Source: Thalassospira sp. MCCC 1A01148
GTDB lineage: Bacteria; Pseudomonadota; Alphaproteobacteria; Rhodospirillales; Thalassospiraceae
Assembly (NCBI RefSeq): GCF_001613795.1
Contig: NZ_LPVZ01000022.1
Span: 124,001-188,000 of the forward strand
Direction of reading: 5' to 3'
Length of the DNA: 64,000 nt
Both the position numbers and the translations under genes were made by a program. The number at the start of each line of letters is the position of its first letter. Within the stretch, counting starts at the first letter, position 1. Of the stretch, positions 29,928-39,776 are shown in pieces. The notes under the pieces are model-generated. The model searched no databases, was not told the origin of the DNA, and saw only the letters and a list, made by a program, of their open reading frames with translations.

Positions 29928-29947
29928 ATTGTGAACTTGATCACAAT
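29928..29947. promoter_or_regulatory. CRP/FNR-type operator palindrome
   Basis: ATTGTGA-ACTTGA-TCACAAT has perfect 7-bp arms and a 6-bp spacer and matches the E. coli CRP consensus core TGTGA-N6-TCACA. It lies 265 bp before ilvD on one side and about 140 bp before the orphan terminator on the other, so its target gene is unclear. The rest of the gap 29792-30211 holds no credible protein gene; short frames there lack ribosome-binding sites. Confidence 0.6.
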
Positions 29948-30211
29948 TTTGCGTTCATGCACTGGTACGGGACGATTTTTACGCAAACTCTGAGTGTAGA
30001 AACAGTCATCTAAATGCCCCTTGAAAAACGGGTGTAAAATTTCTTGTTCGTAGCATTCGTACCCAATCACGGAATTTGGCGAAATTTTCAGGCAAAAAAC
30101 TGTCAAAATGCGCGAAGACTGTGCTAGAACGCACCCATATATAGAGGGCTTTGGACCGCGATCCATGGTCCGAAAGAAACGCCACTAGCGATTTGAAGAG
30201 AGGTTCCTTCC

Positions 30212-32065
30212 ATGCCGGAATATCGGTCCCGTACAACAACACACGGCCGCAACATGGCTGGTGCGCGCGGCCTTTGGCGCGCCACTGGCATGAAAGACGA
30301 AGATTTCGACAAGCCGATCATTGCGGTCGTCAACAGCTTCACCCAGTTCGTGCCCGGTCACGTGCATCTCAAGGACCTCGGTCAGATGGTCGCACGCGAG
30401 ATCGAGGCATCCGGCGGTGTTGCCAAGGAATTCAACACCATTGCAGTGGATGACGGCATTGCGATGGGCCATGACGGCATGCTCTATAGCCTGCCGTCAC
30501 GCGAAATCATTGCTGATTCCGTTGAATATATGGTCAATGCCCATTGCGCCGATGCGATGGTCTGCATTTCCAACTGCGATAAAATTACCCCGGGCATGTT
30601 GATGGCGGCGATGCGCCTGAATGTCCCGTGCGTGTTCGTATCCGGTGGCCCGATGGAGGCCGGCAAGGTCACCATCGAGGGCAAGGAACATCACCTTGAT
30701 CTGGTCGATGCCATGGTGCAGGCCGCTGATCCGAACATCTCCGACGAACAGGTTACCGAAGTCGAACGTTCTGCCTGCCCGACCTGTGGGTCATGCTCTG
30801 GCATGTTTACCGCCAACTCGATGAACTGTCTGGCCGAGGCACTTGGCCTTGCGCTGCCGGGCAATGGTTCTGTGCTGGCAACCCACGCGGCCCGCAAGGA
30901 GCTCTTCCTCGAAGCGGCCCGTACCTCGGTCAAACTGGCACGTCGTTATTACGAAGAAGAAGACATCGGTGCGACCCCGCGCGGCATCGCAACCTTTGAT
31001 GCCTTTGAAAACGCCATGGCGCTTGATATCGCCATGGGCGGTTCGACCAACACGGTTCTGCATTTGCTTGCGATTGCCAAGGAAGCGGAAGTCGACTTCA
31101 CCATGACCGATATGGATCGCCTGTCGCGCAAGATCCCGTATCTGTCAAAAGTCGCGCCGAACCATCCGATGTTCCACATGGAAGACGTCCATCGTGCCGG
31201 TGGCATCATGCGTATTCTGGGCGAACTTGATCGCGCAGGCCTGCTGCATACCGATGTTTCCACGGTGCATTCCAAGACCATGGCCGATGCCCTTGAAAAA
31301 TGGGACATCAAACGCACCACCAACGAGGCCGTGCACAAGTTCTTCCGTGCCATGCCGGGCGGGGTGCCGTCACAAACCGCGTTCAGTCAGGAACGTTATT
31401 GGGACGATCTCGACCTTGATGAAAAAGAAGGCTGCATCCGTGATGTCGCCCATGCCTACAGTCAGGATGGCGGTCTTGCCGTTCTGTTTGGCAACCTTGC
31501 AGCCAACGGCTGTGTGGTCAAAACCGGCGGTGTCGATGAAAGCATCCTGAAATTCACCGGCCCGGCCGTAATTTGCGAAAGTCAGGACGAAGCCGTTGCC
31601 AAGGTTCTTGGTGGCGAGGTCAAGGAAGGCGACGTGGTCGTCATCCGTTACGAAGGCCCCAAAGGTGGTCCGGGCATGCAGGAAATGCTGTATCCGACCA
31701 GCTATCTCAAATCGATGGGGCTGGGCAAGGCCTGCGCACTGATTACCGATGGTCGTTTCTCGGGCGGTACGTCGGGTCTGTCGATTGGTCACGTCTCGCC
31801 CGAAGCAGCTGCTGGTGGCGATATCGCCCTGATCGAGCCGGGTGATATGATCGAAATCGACATTCCGAACCGTTCAATCAAGATCGCGGTTGATGATGCC
31901 GATCTGGCCGCCCGTCGTCAGGCGATGGAAGCCAAGGGGCCCGAAGCATGGCGTCCGGCCAAGCCGCGCAAACGCAAGGTCTCGACAGCCCTTCGTGCCT
32001 ACGCCGCCATGGCAACCAGTGCCGATCAGGGTGCGGTCCGTGACGTGACACAGGTCGAATTCTGA
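30212..32065 (+). CDS. ilvD: Dihydroxy-acid dehydratase
   Basis: IlvD is an iron-sulfur enzyme that dehydrates 2,3-dihydroxy acids to 2-keto acids in isoleucine, valine and pantothenate synthesis. The cluster-binding cysteines are present in [13 protein letters not shown] and [20 protein letters not shown]. The C-terminal swivelling domain contains [12 protein letters not shown] and the active-site region [11 protein letters not shown]. The length of 617 matches the long E. coli-type branch. AAGAGAGG precedes the ATG. It is monocistronic, ending in a bidirectional terminator shared with the convergent ald gene. No leader-peptide attenuator rich in branched-chain codons was found. Confidence 0.98.
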   Translation: MPEYRSRTTTHGRNMAGARGLWRATGMKDEDFDKPIIAVVNSFTQFVPGHVHLKDLGQMVAREIEASGGVAKEFNTIAVDDGIAMGHDGMLYSLPSREIIADSVEYMVNAHCADAMVCISNCDKITPGMLMAAMRLNVPCVFVSGGPMEAGKVTIEGKEHHLDLVDAMVQAADPNISDEQVTEVERSACPTCGSCSGMFTANSMNCLAEALGLALPGNGSVLATHAARKELFLEAARTSVKLARRYYEEEDIGATPRGIATFDAFENAMALDIAMGGSTNTVLHLLAIAKEAEVDFTMTDMDRLSRKIPYLSKVAPNHPMFHMEDVHRAGGIMRILGELDRAGLLHTDVSTVHSKTMADALEKWDIKRTTNEAVHKFFRAMPGGVPSQTAFSQERYWDDLDLDEKEGCIRDVAHAYSQDGGLAVLFGNLAANGCVVKTGGVDESILKFTGPAVICESQDEAVAKVLGGEVKEGDVVVIRYEGPKGGPGMQEMLYPTSYLKSMGLGKACALITDGRFSGGTSGLSIGHVSPEAAAGGDIALIEPGDMIEIDIPNRSIKIAVDDADLAARRQAMEAKGPEAWRPAKPRKRKVSTALRAYAAMATSADQGAVRDVTQVEF

Positions 32066-32091
32066 TCGACCAGCGTTCACCGAAACCAAAC

Positions 32092-32119
32092 AAAAAGGGC
32101 GCCAATCGGCGCCCTTTTT
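32092..32119. terminator. Bidirectional terminator between ilvD and ald
   Basis: A 12-bp perfect stem (AAAAAGGGCGCC, loop AATC) has A and T runs on each side. It sits 27 bp past ilvD and 22 bp past the convergent ald stop and serves both genes. Confidence 0.9.
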
Positions 32120-32140
32120 TCATGATCGCATTCAAGCGCC

Positions 32141-33256
32141 TCAGGCCAGGGCGCTTTCAATCGGCAGGTAATCATAGCCCAGCGCATCTGCCACGGCCTT
32201 GTAGGTGATCTTGCCATCATGGACATTAAGCCCTGCTGCCAGATGCGGATCGTCCTGACAGGCCTTTTTCCAGCCCTTATTGGCAAGGGCCAGTGCGAAG
32301 GGCAGGGTGGCGTTGTTGAGCGCAAAGGTCGATGTCCGCGCGACGGCACCGGGCATGTTGGCAACGCAATAATGCACAACATCATCGACGATATAGGTCG
32401 GGTCGGCATGGGTGGTTGCCTTCGATGTTTCAAAACAACCGCCCTGATCAATCGCAACATCAACAATCACCGAACCCGGCTTCATGCGTGACAGTTGCTC
32501 TTTCTTGATCAGTTTCGGCGCAGCCGCACCAGGCACAAGCACTGCACCAACGACCATGTCGGCTTCAAGCACAAGCGCCTCGGTATCATCGATGGTGGCG
32601 TATTGCGTTTTGATGCGCGGGCCATACAGATCATCAAGATAGGTCAGGCGTTTGACGTTTTTATCAAGAATGATCACGTCCGCCCCCATGCCTGCGGCAA
32701 TGCGGGCCGCATTGGTGCCGACAACACCGCCACCAATCACAACGACCTTGGCCGGGGCCACACCGGGCACACCGCCCAGCAACATACCGCGTCCGCCATT
32801 GGCTTTCTGAAGGGCTGCGGCCCCAACCTGCGGCGCCATGCGACCGGCAACTTCCGACATCGGCGCCAGAAGCGGCAGGCCACCGGATCGGTCGGTCACA
32901 GTTTCATAGGCAATCGCGGTCACACCGGATTTGACCAGACCGGCGGTCTGATCGGGGTCCGGGGCCAGATGCAGATAGGTAAACAGCAACTGGCCGGGGC
33001 GGAGCTGCTCATACTCAACTTTCTGCGGTTCCTTGACCTTGATGACCATCTCGGCACTGGCAAAGATATCGGACGCAGCACCGGCAATGGTTGCACCGGC
33101 GGCAATGTAGTCTTCATCAGCAAAGCCGACACCGGCACCGGCCATGGTTTCGACCTGAACCTTATGGCCATGTTCAACAAGTTCGCGGACCGAGCTTGGC
33201 GTCAGTCCGACGCGATATTCGTGGTTTTTGATTTCCTTTGGAACACCAATCAGCAT
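32141..33256 (-). CDS. ald: Alanine dehydrogenase
   Basis: The enzyme interconverts L-alanine with pyruvate and ammonia using NAD and usually serves alanine catabolism. The 371-residue length is exactly typical. The motifs are [20 protein letters not shown] at the N-terminus, YLHLAPDP with the catalytic His, the Rossmann [20 protein letters not shown], and the C-terminal region [17 protein letters not shown]. The start is the ATG at 33256 with GGGAGGAA five bases upstream; a TTG 18 bp earlier overlaps that site. It is divergent from an Lrp-type regulator that probably controls it. Confidence 0.97.
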   Translation of the reverse strand: MLIGVPKEIKNHEYRVGLTPSSVRELVEHGHKVQVETMAGAGVGFADEDYIAAGATIAGAASDIFASAEMVIKVKEPQKVEYEQLRPGQLLFTYLHLAPDPDQTAGLVKSGVTAIAYETVTDRSGGLPLLAPMSEVAGRMAPQVGAAALQKANGGRGMLLGGVPGVAPAKVVVIGGGVVGTNAARIAAGMGADVIILDKNVKRLTYLDDLYGPRIKTQYATIDDTEALVLEADMVVGAVLVPGAAAPKLIKKEQLSRMKPGSVIVDVAIDQGGCFETSKATTHADPTYIVDDVVHYCVANMPGAVARTSTFALNNATLPFALALANKGWKKACQDDPHLAAGLNVHDGKITYKAVADALGYDYLPIESALA

Positions 33257-33459
33257 GTCGTTTCCTCCCGACAAAAAGGTGGTAATCGGGGGATATCCTC
33301 GGTGTTTCCGGGGATTCCCGGGCGGTTGGCGCCTCTTTTAATCTTGTTCTTGAATGATACCCTAAAAATTGGGCAATTAATCTTCATTTCAAGGGGTGTT
33401 TGATGGTATCATTGCTATATAATTCAACAGATAGATGATTATTTCGGAGGATTGTTCGA

Positions 33460-33918
33460 ATGGAGATGGATGAACGAGATCGGATGATTCTGCGTTTGCT
33501 GCAGAAAGATGGTCGCATCAGCAATGCGGAACTTGCCGAAAAGGTGAACCTTTCGGCCTCTGCCTGCCTGCGGCGTGTGCGGCTGCTTGAAGAGGCGGGC
33601 TTCATCGATCATTACACCATGCTTCTCAATCCCGCACGGATCGGCAAGCCGGGAAATGCCTTCGTCAATATCGCGATCACCCGTCAAACCCGCGAGGCAC
33701 TCGAAACCTTTGAAAAGGAAATTCAAAAGGTTCCCGAAGTCGTCGAATGTTATCTGCTGGCCGGGCAAAGCGACTATCTTGTACATGTCGTTTATAGCGA
33801 CACGGCGGACTACGAACGCATCCACAGCGAAGTCCTGACACAATTGCCCGGAGTCGAACGGGTTCAGACAGTCATCACACTGCGCGAAGTCAAACGCACC
33901 ACGGAACTGCCGGTATAA
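33460..33918 (+). CDS. Lrp/AsnC family transcriptional regulator
   Basis: A 152-residue regulator with an N-terminal helix-turn-helix (DRMILRLLQKDGRISNAELA and SASACLRRVRLLEEAGFI) and a C-terminal RAM ligand-binding domain (GNAFVNIAITRQTREALETF, then ECYLLAGQSDYLVHVV). A GGAGG lies upstream of the ATG. It is divergent from ald across a 203-bp AT-rich gap, the usual arrangement for AldR-type activators of alanine dehydrogenase that respond to alanine. The regulatory link is inference from neighbourhood. I could not define an operator by eye, although the gap contains AT-rich tracts suited to Lrp binding. Confidence 0.93.
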   Translation: MEMDERDRMILRLLQKDGRISNAELAEKVNLSASACLRRVRLLEEAGFIDHYTMLLNPARIGKPGNAFVNIAITRQTREALETFEKEIQKVPEVVECYLLAGQSDYLVHVVYSDTADYERIHSEVLTQLPGVERVQTVITLREVKRTTELPV

Positions 33919-34249
33919 ACCAGCGCTACCAGCAACCCTATTGGGCACCATGGAATGTAATGCTTTGGCAGACCTTGTTGCCGGGGCTCATCTTTTCACG
34001 CCTTTGGGACCGTGCGCGACTCGAACAAAAAACTGTACGAAAATTGGTGAATTGTTCGGAGTGCGTTGCTCAGGTTGATTGTATATGACCGTAATTCATA
34101 TAATCTGGCAGGTGTTCGAGCGGAAAAATGATTGTCTTTTCAATGCCTCATGAATTTTGTCCATTTATTCCAATCCCGCGATTTGACTTTTAGGTGAATT
34201 AAAATGCAATAATATGCCCGGGGAAAATACGTTGGGGGAAACTAATCAA
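33919..34249. other. Intergenic region before the TetR gene
   Basis: This AT-rich gap of 331 bp contains no credible coding frame or RNA structure. It should hold the promoter of the downstream regulator. A GGGGGAAA site sits just before the ATG at 34250. Confidence 0.4.
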
Positions 34250-34960
34250 ATGGAACAAGATAATCTTGTTCGTGCTCGAAGCCACGAGCAGAAACTAAAA
34301 CGCCGTGCTGATATTCTTGATGCTGCCCGCAAGCTTTATCTGGAAGGTGACGGCACCTTGCCCTCGGCCGCAGAGGTCGCACGCAAGGCAAATTTGGCCA
34401 AAGGGACGCTTTATCTTTATTTCTCAAGCAAGGAAGCACTGTTTCTAGAGGTGCTCCGCCACTTCCAGAAAGAGTGGTTTGAGAACAATCTGGATATCAT
34501 TGATCAGGAAGCATTGCGCCGGCCCGAGGAACGCGATTCAACCCGTGTTGCGCGGCAGTTTGTGCAATATCTGGTCAAGAACGAAAAGTTCCTTTATCTC
34601 GCGTCATTGTCGCAAGGCGTTCTGGAATCAGGTTCTGACGATGAAATGGTCGTCAACCAGCGCCGTTTCCTGGCATCCATGGTCAAACGTACCGCCGATG
34701 CTTTGGCCGAGCTTTATGAAATCACACCCGAAGATGCCAGCAAGCTGATGCGTTCATCCTATGCGCTGGTTCTTGGCCTGTGGCAGATGTCGCAGCTCCC
34801 GGATCGGGTGAAGAAGCTTATGGAACAGAACGCGCTCAATAATCTGATTATCGATTTTGCCGATGCTGCAGAGGAAGCAGTTGTTTCCTACTGGCAGGTC
34901 TCTGCACCGGGCATGAAGTGCCGTGAAATGATGCGCAAGGCGGCCGAAGGCAACTGCTAG
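34250..34960 (+). CDS. TetR family transcriptional regulator
   Basis: A 236-residue regulator with the N-terminal TetR helix-turn-helix: RRADILDAARKLYLEGDG, then SAAEVARKANLAKGTLYLYF and SSKEALFLEVL. The all-helical ligand domain follows; its ligand is unknown. The start is set at 34250 (MEQDNLV) because a GGGGGAAA lies about ten bases upstream; an in-frame ATG at 34214 has none. The gene is convergent with the putrescine transporter operon, separated from it by a strong terminator, so it need not control it. The stop codon lies inside a palindromic repeat. Confidence 0.92.
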   Translation: MEQDNLVRARSHEQKLKRRADILDAARKLYLEGDGTLPSAAEVARKANLAKGTLYLYFSSKEALFLEVLRHFQKEWFENNLDIIDQEALRRPEERDSTRVARQFVQYLVKNEKFLYLASLSQGVLESGSDDEMVVNQRRFLASMVKRTADALAELYEITPEDASKLMRSSYALVLGLWQMSQLPDRVKKLMEQNALNNLIIDFADAAEEAVVSYWQVSAPGMKCREMMRKAAEGNC

Positions 34961-34998
34961 AGCAATTTCCGTTTCGATCTAAACGGAAACTGCTCTAG
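34957..34998. repeat. Palindromic repeat of the CTAGAGCA...TGCTCTAG type
   Basis: The arms CTAGAGCA-TTTCCGTTT and AAACGGAAA-TGCTCTAG pair with one mismatch around a 6-nt loop. The element includes the tetR stop codon. Palindromes with CTAGAGCA ends are scattered between genes in many alphaproteobacteria, and I take this as one copy. It has no T tract, so it is not an ordinary terminator. Confidence 0.65.
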
Positions 34999-35042
34999 GC
35001 CACGACTGGCCCGTTCACGCCAAGGCAGCGATATCGCAAAAC

Positions 35043-35081
35043 AAAAGCAGCGCCGGATGGTTTGTCCGGCGCTGCTTTTTT
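35043..35081. terminator. Bidirectional terminator between tetR and potI
   Basis: A 15-bp perfect stem (AAAAGCAGCGCCGGA/TCCGGCGCTGCTTTT) with a 7-nt loop is followed by TT on the plus side and has an A run on the other. It separates the convergent tetR gene and the polyamine transporter operon. Confidence 0.9.
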
Positions 35082-35117
35082 GTGATGTGATCTTTGGTCC
35101 TGAGGCCTAGGTCAGTC

Positions 35118-35951
35118 TCAATGTTGTGCGTCGGCAGAGGCCCGGCTGCGCATCCGTTCAGAGCGCAGGATCATCAGGCTGGCAATGATGATCATCACCG
35201 AAACGGCGAGAATGATCAGGGTCGCCAGCGCGTTGATCTCGGGCGAGACGCCAAGACGTACCGATGAAAAGACCTTCATTGGCAGTGTGGTTGACCCCGG
35301 CCCAGCGACAAAGCTCGCAATCACCAAATCATCCAGTGACAGCGTAAAGGACAGCAACCAGCCGGCCAGCAACGCAGGCAGGATCATCGGCAGTGTAATG
35401 ACAAAGAAGATCTTGGCAGGCTTTGCCCCCAGATCCATCGCCGCTTCCTCGACCGAGGTATCCATGCCCGACAGGCGTGATTGCACGACAACCGCGACAT
35501 AGGCAGCACAGAAGGTCGTATGCGCAATCGTGATGGTCGAAAGACCACGGCCCGCCGGCCAGCCGATCATTTGCTCAAGCGTTACAAACAACAGCAAAAG
35601 CGATAGACCGGTAATAACCTCTGGCATCACCAGCGGGGCTGCGATCATCCCCGAAAACAGGGTGCGTCCCTTGAACCGGCCAAAGCGTGACATCACCAGA
35701 CCGGCAGGCGTGCCGAGTGCCAGGGCGAGGGTCGCCGACATCACACCAATGCGCAGGCTGTTCCAGGCAGCATCAATCATGCCGTCATTGGAAAACAGCG
35801 ACACATACCATTTGGTCGAAAAGCCCGCCCAAACGGTCACCAGCTTCCCTTCGTTAAAGGAATAGATGATGACAAGCAGGATCGGCACATAAAGAAAGGC
35901 AAAGCCAAACACCAGGGCCGAAATCAGGAAGGTTGAACGTTTGCTGCTCAT
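35118..35951 (-). CDS. potI: Putrescine ABC transporter permease PotI
   Basis: The second inner-membrane subunit of a polyamine importer. This 277-residue protein has six transmembrane helices and the permease-ATPase coupling motif EEAAMDLGAKPAKIFFVITLP. The start is the ATG at 35951 with GGAGGAAGG upstream, which overlaps the potH stop by 4 bp (ATGA). The opening STFLISALVFGFAFLYVPIL and the region NSLRIGVMSATLALALGTPA are typical of PotI/PotC. It is the last gene of the operon and ends at the shared terminator 35043-35081. A PotC (spermidine) assignment is possible, but the operon order favours PotI. Confidence 0.94.
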   Translation of the reverse strand: MSSKRSTFLISALVFGFAFLYVPILLVIIYSFNEGKLVTVWAGFSTKWYVSLFSNDGMIDAAWNSLRIGVMSATLALALGTPAGLVMSRFGRFKGRTLFSGMIAAPLVMPEVITGLSLLLLFVTLEQMIGWPAGRGLSTITIAHTTFCAAYVAVVVQSRLSGMDTSVEEAAMDLGAKPAKIFFVITLPMILPALLAGWLLSFTLSLDDLVIASFVAGPGSTTLPMKVFSSVRLGVSPEINALATLIILAVSVMIIIASLMILRSERMRSRASADAQH

Positions 35952-36877
35952 TGCTGGCCTTCCTCCTGCTTGGTCTGAATATGCTGGAACCACATGATCG
36001 GCACGACAAGGAAGATCAGCATCGCGATCGCCACGGCTGATGCAATCGGCCAGTCACGGTTGGCAAAGAACTCGTTCCAAAGCGTTCGACCGATCATCAA
36101 TGTGTTCGGACCGCCCAGCAGTTCGGGGATAACGAATTCACCCACAGCCGGAATAAACACCAGAAGCGACCCGGCCAAAATCCCCGGCATGGAAAGCGGT
36201 AGCGTGATCTTGGCAAAGGCCTGCCAGGGCTTGCAGCCCAGATCAAGGGCGGCTTCCACCAGACTGACATCCATCTTTTCAAGCGTGGAATACAGCGGCA
36301 GGATCATGAAGGGCAGGTAGGTATAGACAATCCCGACATAAACCGCGAATTCGGTCTGGCGCATGATCAATGGTTCGGAAATGATACCTGCCCACAGCAG
36401 GAACGCGTTGATCAATCCTTCGCGGTCAAGGATCCCGATCCAGGCATAAACGCGGATCAGGAAACTGGTCCAGAACGGCAGGATGACCAGCATCAGCAAC
36501 ACACTGCGCATCGATCCTTGCGCACGCGCAATGCCATAGGCCATCGGATAGCCGATCAGAAGCGTGATGATGGTCGAAATCGCCGCGATCCGGATCGAAT
36601 TCAGATAGGCGGTGGCATACAGACTGTCAGAAAGCAGGAACAGGTAGTTCCCGAAATTAAGCGTGATCGCGATGCCTTCGTCGATCCATTCAAAAAGCGG
36701 CGTATAGGGCGGCTGTGCATATTCTGCCACCGAAAAGCTGATCTTGAGAACGATCAGAAACGGTACAAGGAAGAACAAAAACAGCCAGAAATACGGAATG
36801 CCGATCACCAGCACCCGGCCATGCTTGATCATCCAGCGATCAAAACGTTGCTTGATGGTTAGCTTGTCACTGCTCAT
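35948..36877 (-). CDS. potH: Putrescine ABC transporter permease PotH
   Basis: The first inner-membrane subunit of the same importer, 309 residues with six transmembrane helices. The N-terminal helix lies about residues 23-45 (VIGIPYFWLFLFFLVPFLIV). The conserved permease features are IGYPMAYGIARAQGSMRSVL, WTSFLIRVYAWIGILDREG and the coupling motif EAALDLGCKPWQAFAKITLP. The start at 36877 overlaps the potG stop by 4 bp (ATGA), so translation is coupled; a longer frame upstream lies in the end of potG. PotH rather than PotB is favoured by length and by the PotG-like ATPase beside it. Confidence 0.94.
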   Translation of the reverse strand: MSSDKLTIKQRFDRWMIKHGRVLVIGIPYFWLFLFFLVPFLIVLKISFSVAEYAQPPYTPLFEWIDEGIAITLNFGNYLFLLSDSLYATAYLNSIRIAAISTIITLLIGYPMAYGIARAQGSMRSVLLMLVILPFWTSFLIRVYAWIGILDREGLINAFLLWAGIISEPLIMRQTEFAVYVGIVYTYLPFMILPLYSTLEKMDVSLVEAALDLGCKPWQAFAKITLPLSMPGILAGSLLVFIPAVGEFVIPELLGGPNTLMIGRTLWNEFFANRDWPIASAVAIAMLIFLVVPIMWFQHIQTKQEEGQQ

Positions 36878-38040
36878 TTGTTCAGAACCGAAGCAGCACC
36901 GGCCTCCCACGATACCCAGACGGGGTCTTCCCACGTATAGCGGGGCTCGATCTGGCGGGTGGAGTTCGGCTCGGTTACCTTGATGCGTTTACCGCTTTCA
37001 AGCCGGACGTGATAGGTCGAAATACCGCCCAGATAGCCGATCTCTTCGACCTTGCCCGACACGCAATTGTATTTGGTTTCGCTTGGGGCTTGTTTGGTAA
37101 TGCGCAGGCGTTCCGGGCGAAGTGCCACCCAAAACGTCATGCTCTGGTGGCCCTGAACTGCGTGATCAATATAAATGTCGCAACCGGCTTCCTCGGATTT
37201 GATAACGGCGTATTTTTCGTCATCATCCACCAGAACACCCTCGATCAGGTTGACCTGACCTAGGAAATTCGCGGTATAGCGGCTGTTGGGATACTCATAC
37301 AGTTCAAACGGGGTGCCGATCTGGTTGATCACCCCTTCATTCATCACGGCGATGCGTGATGCCATGGTCATGGCTTCTTCCTGATCGTGGGTGACCATGA
37401 CAAAGGTTGTGCCAACCTTTTCCTGAATATTGACCAGCTCGAACTGGGTCTGTTCACGCAGCTTTTTGTCAAGCGCGCCAAGCGGTTCATCGAGCAACAG
37501 CACCTTTGGCCGTTTCACAAGCGATCGTGCAAGCGCGACACGCTGGCGCTGGCCACCCGACAGCTGATGGGGTTTGCGTTTGGCAAACTTGCTCATCTGA
37601 ACAAGGCCCAGCATCTCGGCGACCAGTTCCTTGATTTCGCTGCGCGAAACACCGTCTTGTACAAGACCGAACGCGACATTCTGCTCCACGCTCATATGCG
37701 GGAACAGGGCATAGGACTGGAACATCATGTTGGTCGGGCGCTCATAGGCCGGAACACCCGCCATATCGACGCCATCAATGTAAATCTTGCCCGACGTCGG
37801 TTCCTCGAACCCGGCCAGCATGCGCAGAAGTGTTGTTTTCCCGCAGCCCGATCCGCCCAGAAGGGCAAATAATTCGTGGCGATAAATATCAAGGGAAACA
37901 TCATCAACGGCATAGAAGTCGCCGAATTTCTTGGTCACATTCTCAAAACGGATATAGGGAACCGCATCCGGATTGTTCCAAGGTTGCGTCTTGTGCACAT
38001 CCTCGTGCACGTGCTCCAAAACCGCCTCTGACACCAGCAT
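36874..38040 (-). CDS. potG: Putrescine ABC transporter ATP-binding protein PotG
   Basis: The ATPase of the importer, 388 residues. Walker A reads GGSGCGKTT, the Q-loop lies in NMMFQSYALFPHM, the signature is LSGGQRQRVALARSL, Walker B is VLLLDEPLGALD, and the switch His is in VMVTHDQEEAMTM. A C-terminal TOBE domain follows from about residue 285 (VALRPERLRIT). The N-terminus before the core (VPYIRFENVTKKFGDFYAVD) matches PotG better than PotA. The ATG at 38040 is preferred, although its GGGGAG sits very close. A 404-bp gap with a stem-loop separates it from potF. Confidence 0.93.
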   Translation of the reverse strand: MLVSEAVLEHVHEDVHKTQPWNNPDAVPYIRFENVTKKFGDFYAVDDVSLDIYRHELFALLGGSGCGKTTLLRMLAGFEEPTSGKIYIDGVDMAGVPAYERPTNMMFQSYALFPHMSVEQNVAFGLVQDGVSRSEIKELVAEMLGLVQMSKFAKRKPHQLSGGQRQRVALARSLVKRPKVLLLDEPLGALDKKLREQTQFELVNIQEKVGTTFVMVTHDQEEAMTMASRIAVMNEGVINQIGTPFELYEYPNSRYTANFLGQVNLIEGVLVDDDEKYAVIKSEEAGCDIYIDHAVQGHQSMTFWVALRPERLRITKQAPSETKYNCVSGKVEEIGYLGGISTYHVRLESGKRIKVTEPNSTRQIEPRYTWEDPVWVSWEAGAASVLNK

Positions 38041-38383
38041 TCTCCCCTTGTTCAATGTCAAGATGAACCGATTAAATCAGACGTCAGCCCCTGATGACCT
38101 GATGCGCAATCTTTCGATGTTGCGGCATTGCTGAAAAGGTCGGTTCTTCCTGATAACAGGATGAAGCATTTCTGCAATCTGTAAAGAGGGGTGTGCGATA
38201 TTTTGAACAACAATCGCCATTTGATGTCTAAAACGGCAGGGAATCGAAGGTTGGTGTTCAAAAAATGTGCAATATTTCGCGGATTCGCAATTGCGGTCCG
38301 GCGCAGATCTGTGGCTGTTTGCAGCGACTGAGCACGAGTCACTGTACGCGCCAGCGCGGCGTTTTCACATCCCAAAAAAGCAA

Positions 38384-38420
38384 AAGGGCGCGAAACATGT
38401 CGCGCCCTTCGCAAAGATAT
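38384..38420 (-). terminator. Stem-loop after potF (terminator or mRNA stabiliser)
   Basis: The stem AAGGGCGCGA/TCGCGCCCTT occupies 38384-38409 with a 6-nt loop, and on the minus strand it runs into TTTTGCTTTTTT (38372-38385). It lies 35 bp past the potF stop and before potG. Such structures between a binding-protein gene and its transporter genes often lower downstream expression. The remaining gap 38041-38371 has no gene and may hold a second promoter. Confidence 0.75.
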
Positions 38421-38444
38421 CAGAACACAATCAGCTAGGATTGC

Positions 38445-39551
38445 TTACTGACCGGTTTTAAGCTTCGTCCACATACGGGTACGTGTGCGCAGAAGACGTC
38501 CGCTCGGCTCGACCTTGGACTTCAGGCGTTCCTTGACTTCCTGCGGCGGATAGATGCCTTCGTCTTCCAGAAGTGCCGGGTCAACCAGTTCCATCGCAGC
38601 AAGGTTCGGCGTTGCATAGGCAACATAGTTTGCGATTTCAGCTTCGACGTCCGGACGCAGCACATAATCGATGAACTTGTGCGCCAGTTCCGGGTTCGGT
38701 GCATCTTCCGGGATCATCATCGCATCGAACCAGATGAGCGTGCCTTCCTTCGGGATGACATACTTGATCTCGTTGCCGTTGCCGGCTTCTTCTGCGCGAA
38801 GGGCCGCCATGCCGACGTCACCCGACCAGCCTACGGAAATACAGGTGTTTCCGTTGGCAAGGTCGTTGATGTATTGCGAGCTATGGAAATACGTCACGTG
38901 CGGGCGGATTTTCTCAAGCTGTGCAAAGGCGCTTTCGATCGATTCCTTGGTCGGTTCGCCTTCCGGCACATTGCCAAGATAGAAGTTTACAAGCGGAACG
39001 ATCTCGCCCGGATCATCCAGAAGCGACAGGCCGCATGAAGACAGCTTTTCGGCATATTCCGGGTCAAAGATCATTGCCCAGCTATCGACCGGTGCATCGT
39101 CGCCCAGAACTTCCTTGATCTTGGCAACGTTGTAGCCAAAGCCGTTGGTGCCCCAGAAATACGGCACGGCATAGGTGTTGTCCGGATCGTACTTGGCCTG
39201 CTGTTCAAGGATGATCGGATCCAGATTGTCATAGTTCGACAGTTTGGATTTGTCGATTGGCTGGAAAAGCTTTGCCCTGATCAGGCGTTCGGCGTCGGCA
39301 AGGGTCGGGACGACAATGTCATAACCGGAATTGCCCGCCAGCAGCTTGGCTTCGACAAGCTGGTTGCTGTCATAGACGTCATAGTTGACCTTGACGCCGA
39401 ACTCCTTTTCGAAGTTCGCAACCGTTTCCTCGCCGATATAATCCGACCAGTTATAGATGTTGAGAACTTCCTGTGCCGATGCGCTTGTTGCAAAACCGGC
39501 AACGGCAGTTGCAAGCACAGCAAGGCTTGAAGTTTTAAGAAGAGTTTTCAT
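38445..39551 (-). CDS. potF: Polyamine ABC transporter substrate-binding protein PotF
   Basis: The periplasmic binding protein that delivers polyamine, probably putrescine, to PotGHI. A signal peptide (SLAVLATAVAGFATSASAQ) is followed by the family opening EVLNIYNWSDYIGEETVANF. Typical ligand-pocket regions follow (YFWGTNGFGYNV, CISVGWSGDVGMAA, LIWFDAMMIPEDAPN). The length of 368 is usual. It lies downstream of the gamma-glutamylputrescine synthetase gene on the same strand (225-bp gap), which supports putrescine as substrate and a joint uptake-and-use function. Confidence 0.95.
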   Translation of the reverse strand: MKTLLKTSSLAVLATAVAGFATSASAQEVLNIYNWSDYIGEETVANFEKEFGVKVNYDVYDSNQLVEAKLLAGNSGYDIVVPTLADAERLIRAKLFQPIDKSKLSNYDNLDPIILEQQAKYDPDNTYAVPYFWGTNGFGYNVAKIKEVLGDDAPVDSWAMIFDPEYAEKLSSCGLSLLDDPGEIVPLVNFYLGNVPEGEPTKESIESAFAQLEKIRPHVTYFHSSQYINDLANGNTCISVGWSGDVGMAALRAEEAGNGNEIKYVIPKEGTLIWFDAMMIPEDAPNPELAHKFIDYVLRPDVEAEIANYVAYATPNLAAMELVDPALLEDEGIYPPQEVKERLKSKVEPSGRLLRTRTRMWTKLKTGQ

Positions 39552-39776
39552 TTCGCTGAGCCTCCCATGTGGCAGCGTTTGAATGTTTGATGGCTCCGTT
39601 GTTTTCTTCCCCCGGAGCCCGGGGACGATCCTGATATCCTTCGAATGCTTCAGGATATTGTCAAATACAAGATGGAAAAATGTGCATTTTTCGCATCATG
39701 TGAATAATTGTGCATTTGCGATGCAATATTCTTGCGCCGGGCGTCAATCCCCGGCGCAAAATTCGATATGGGACTT

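Noticed and set aside
29912..30242. Short minus-strand frames of 78-84 codons upstream of ilvD
   Set aside because: No ribosome-binding site or family resemblance; they run across the CRP-type site and the ilvD start.
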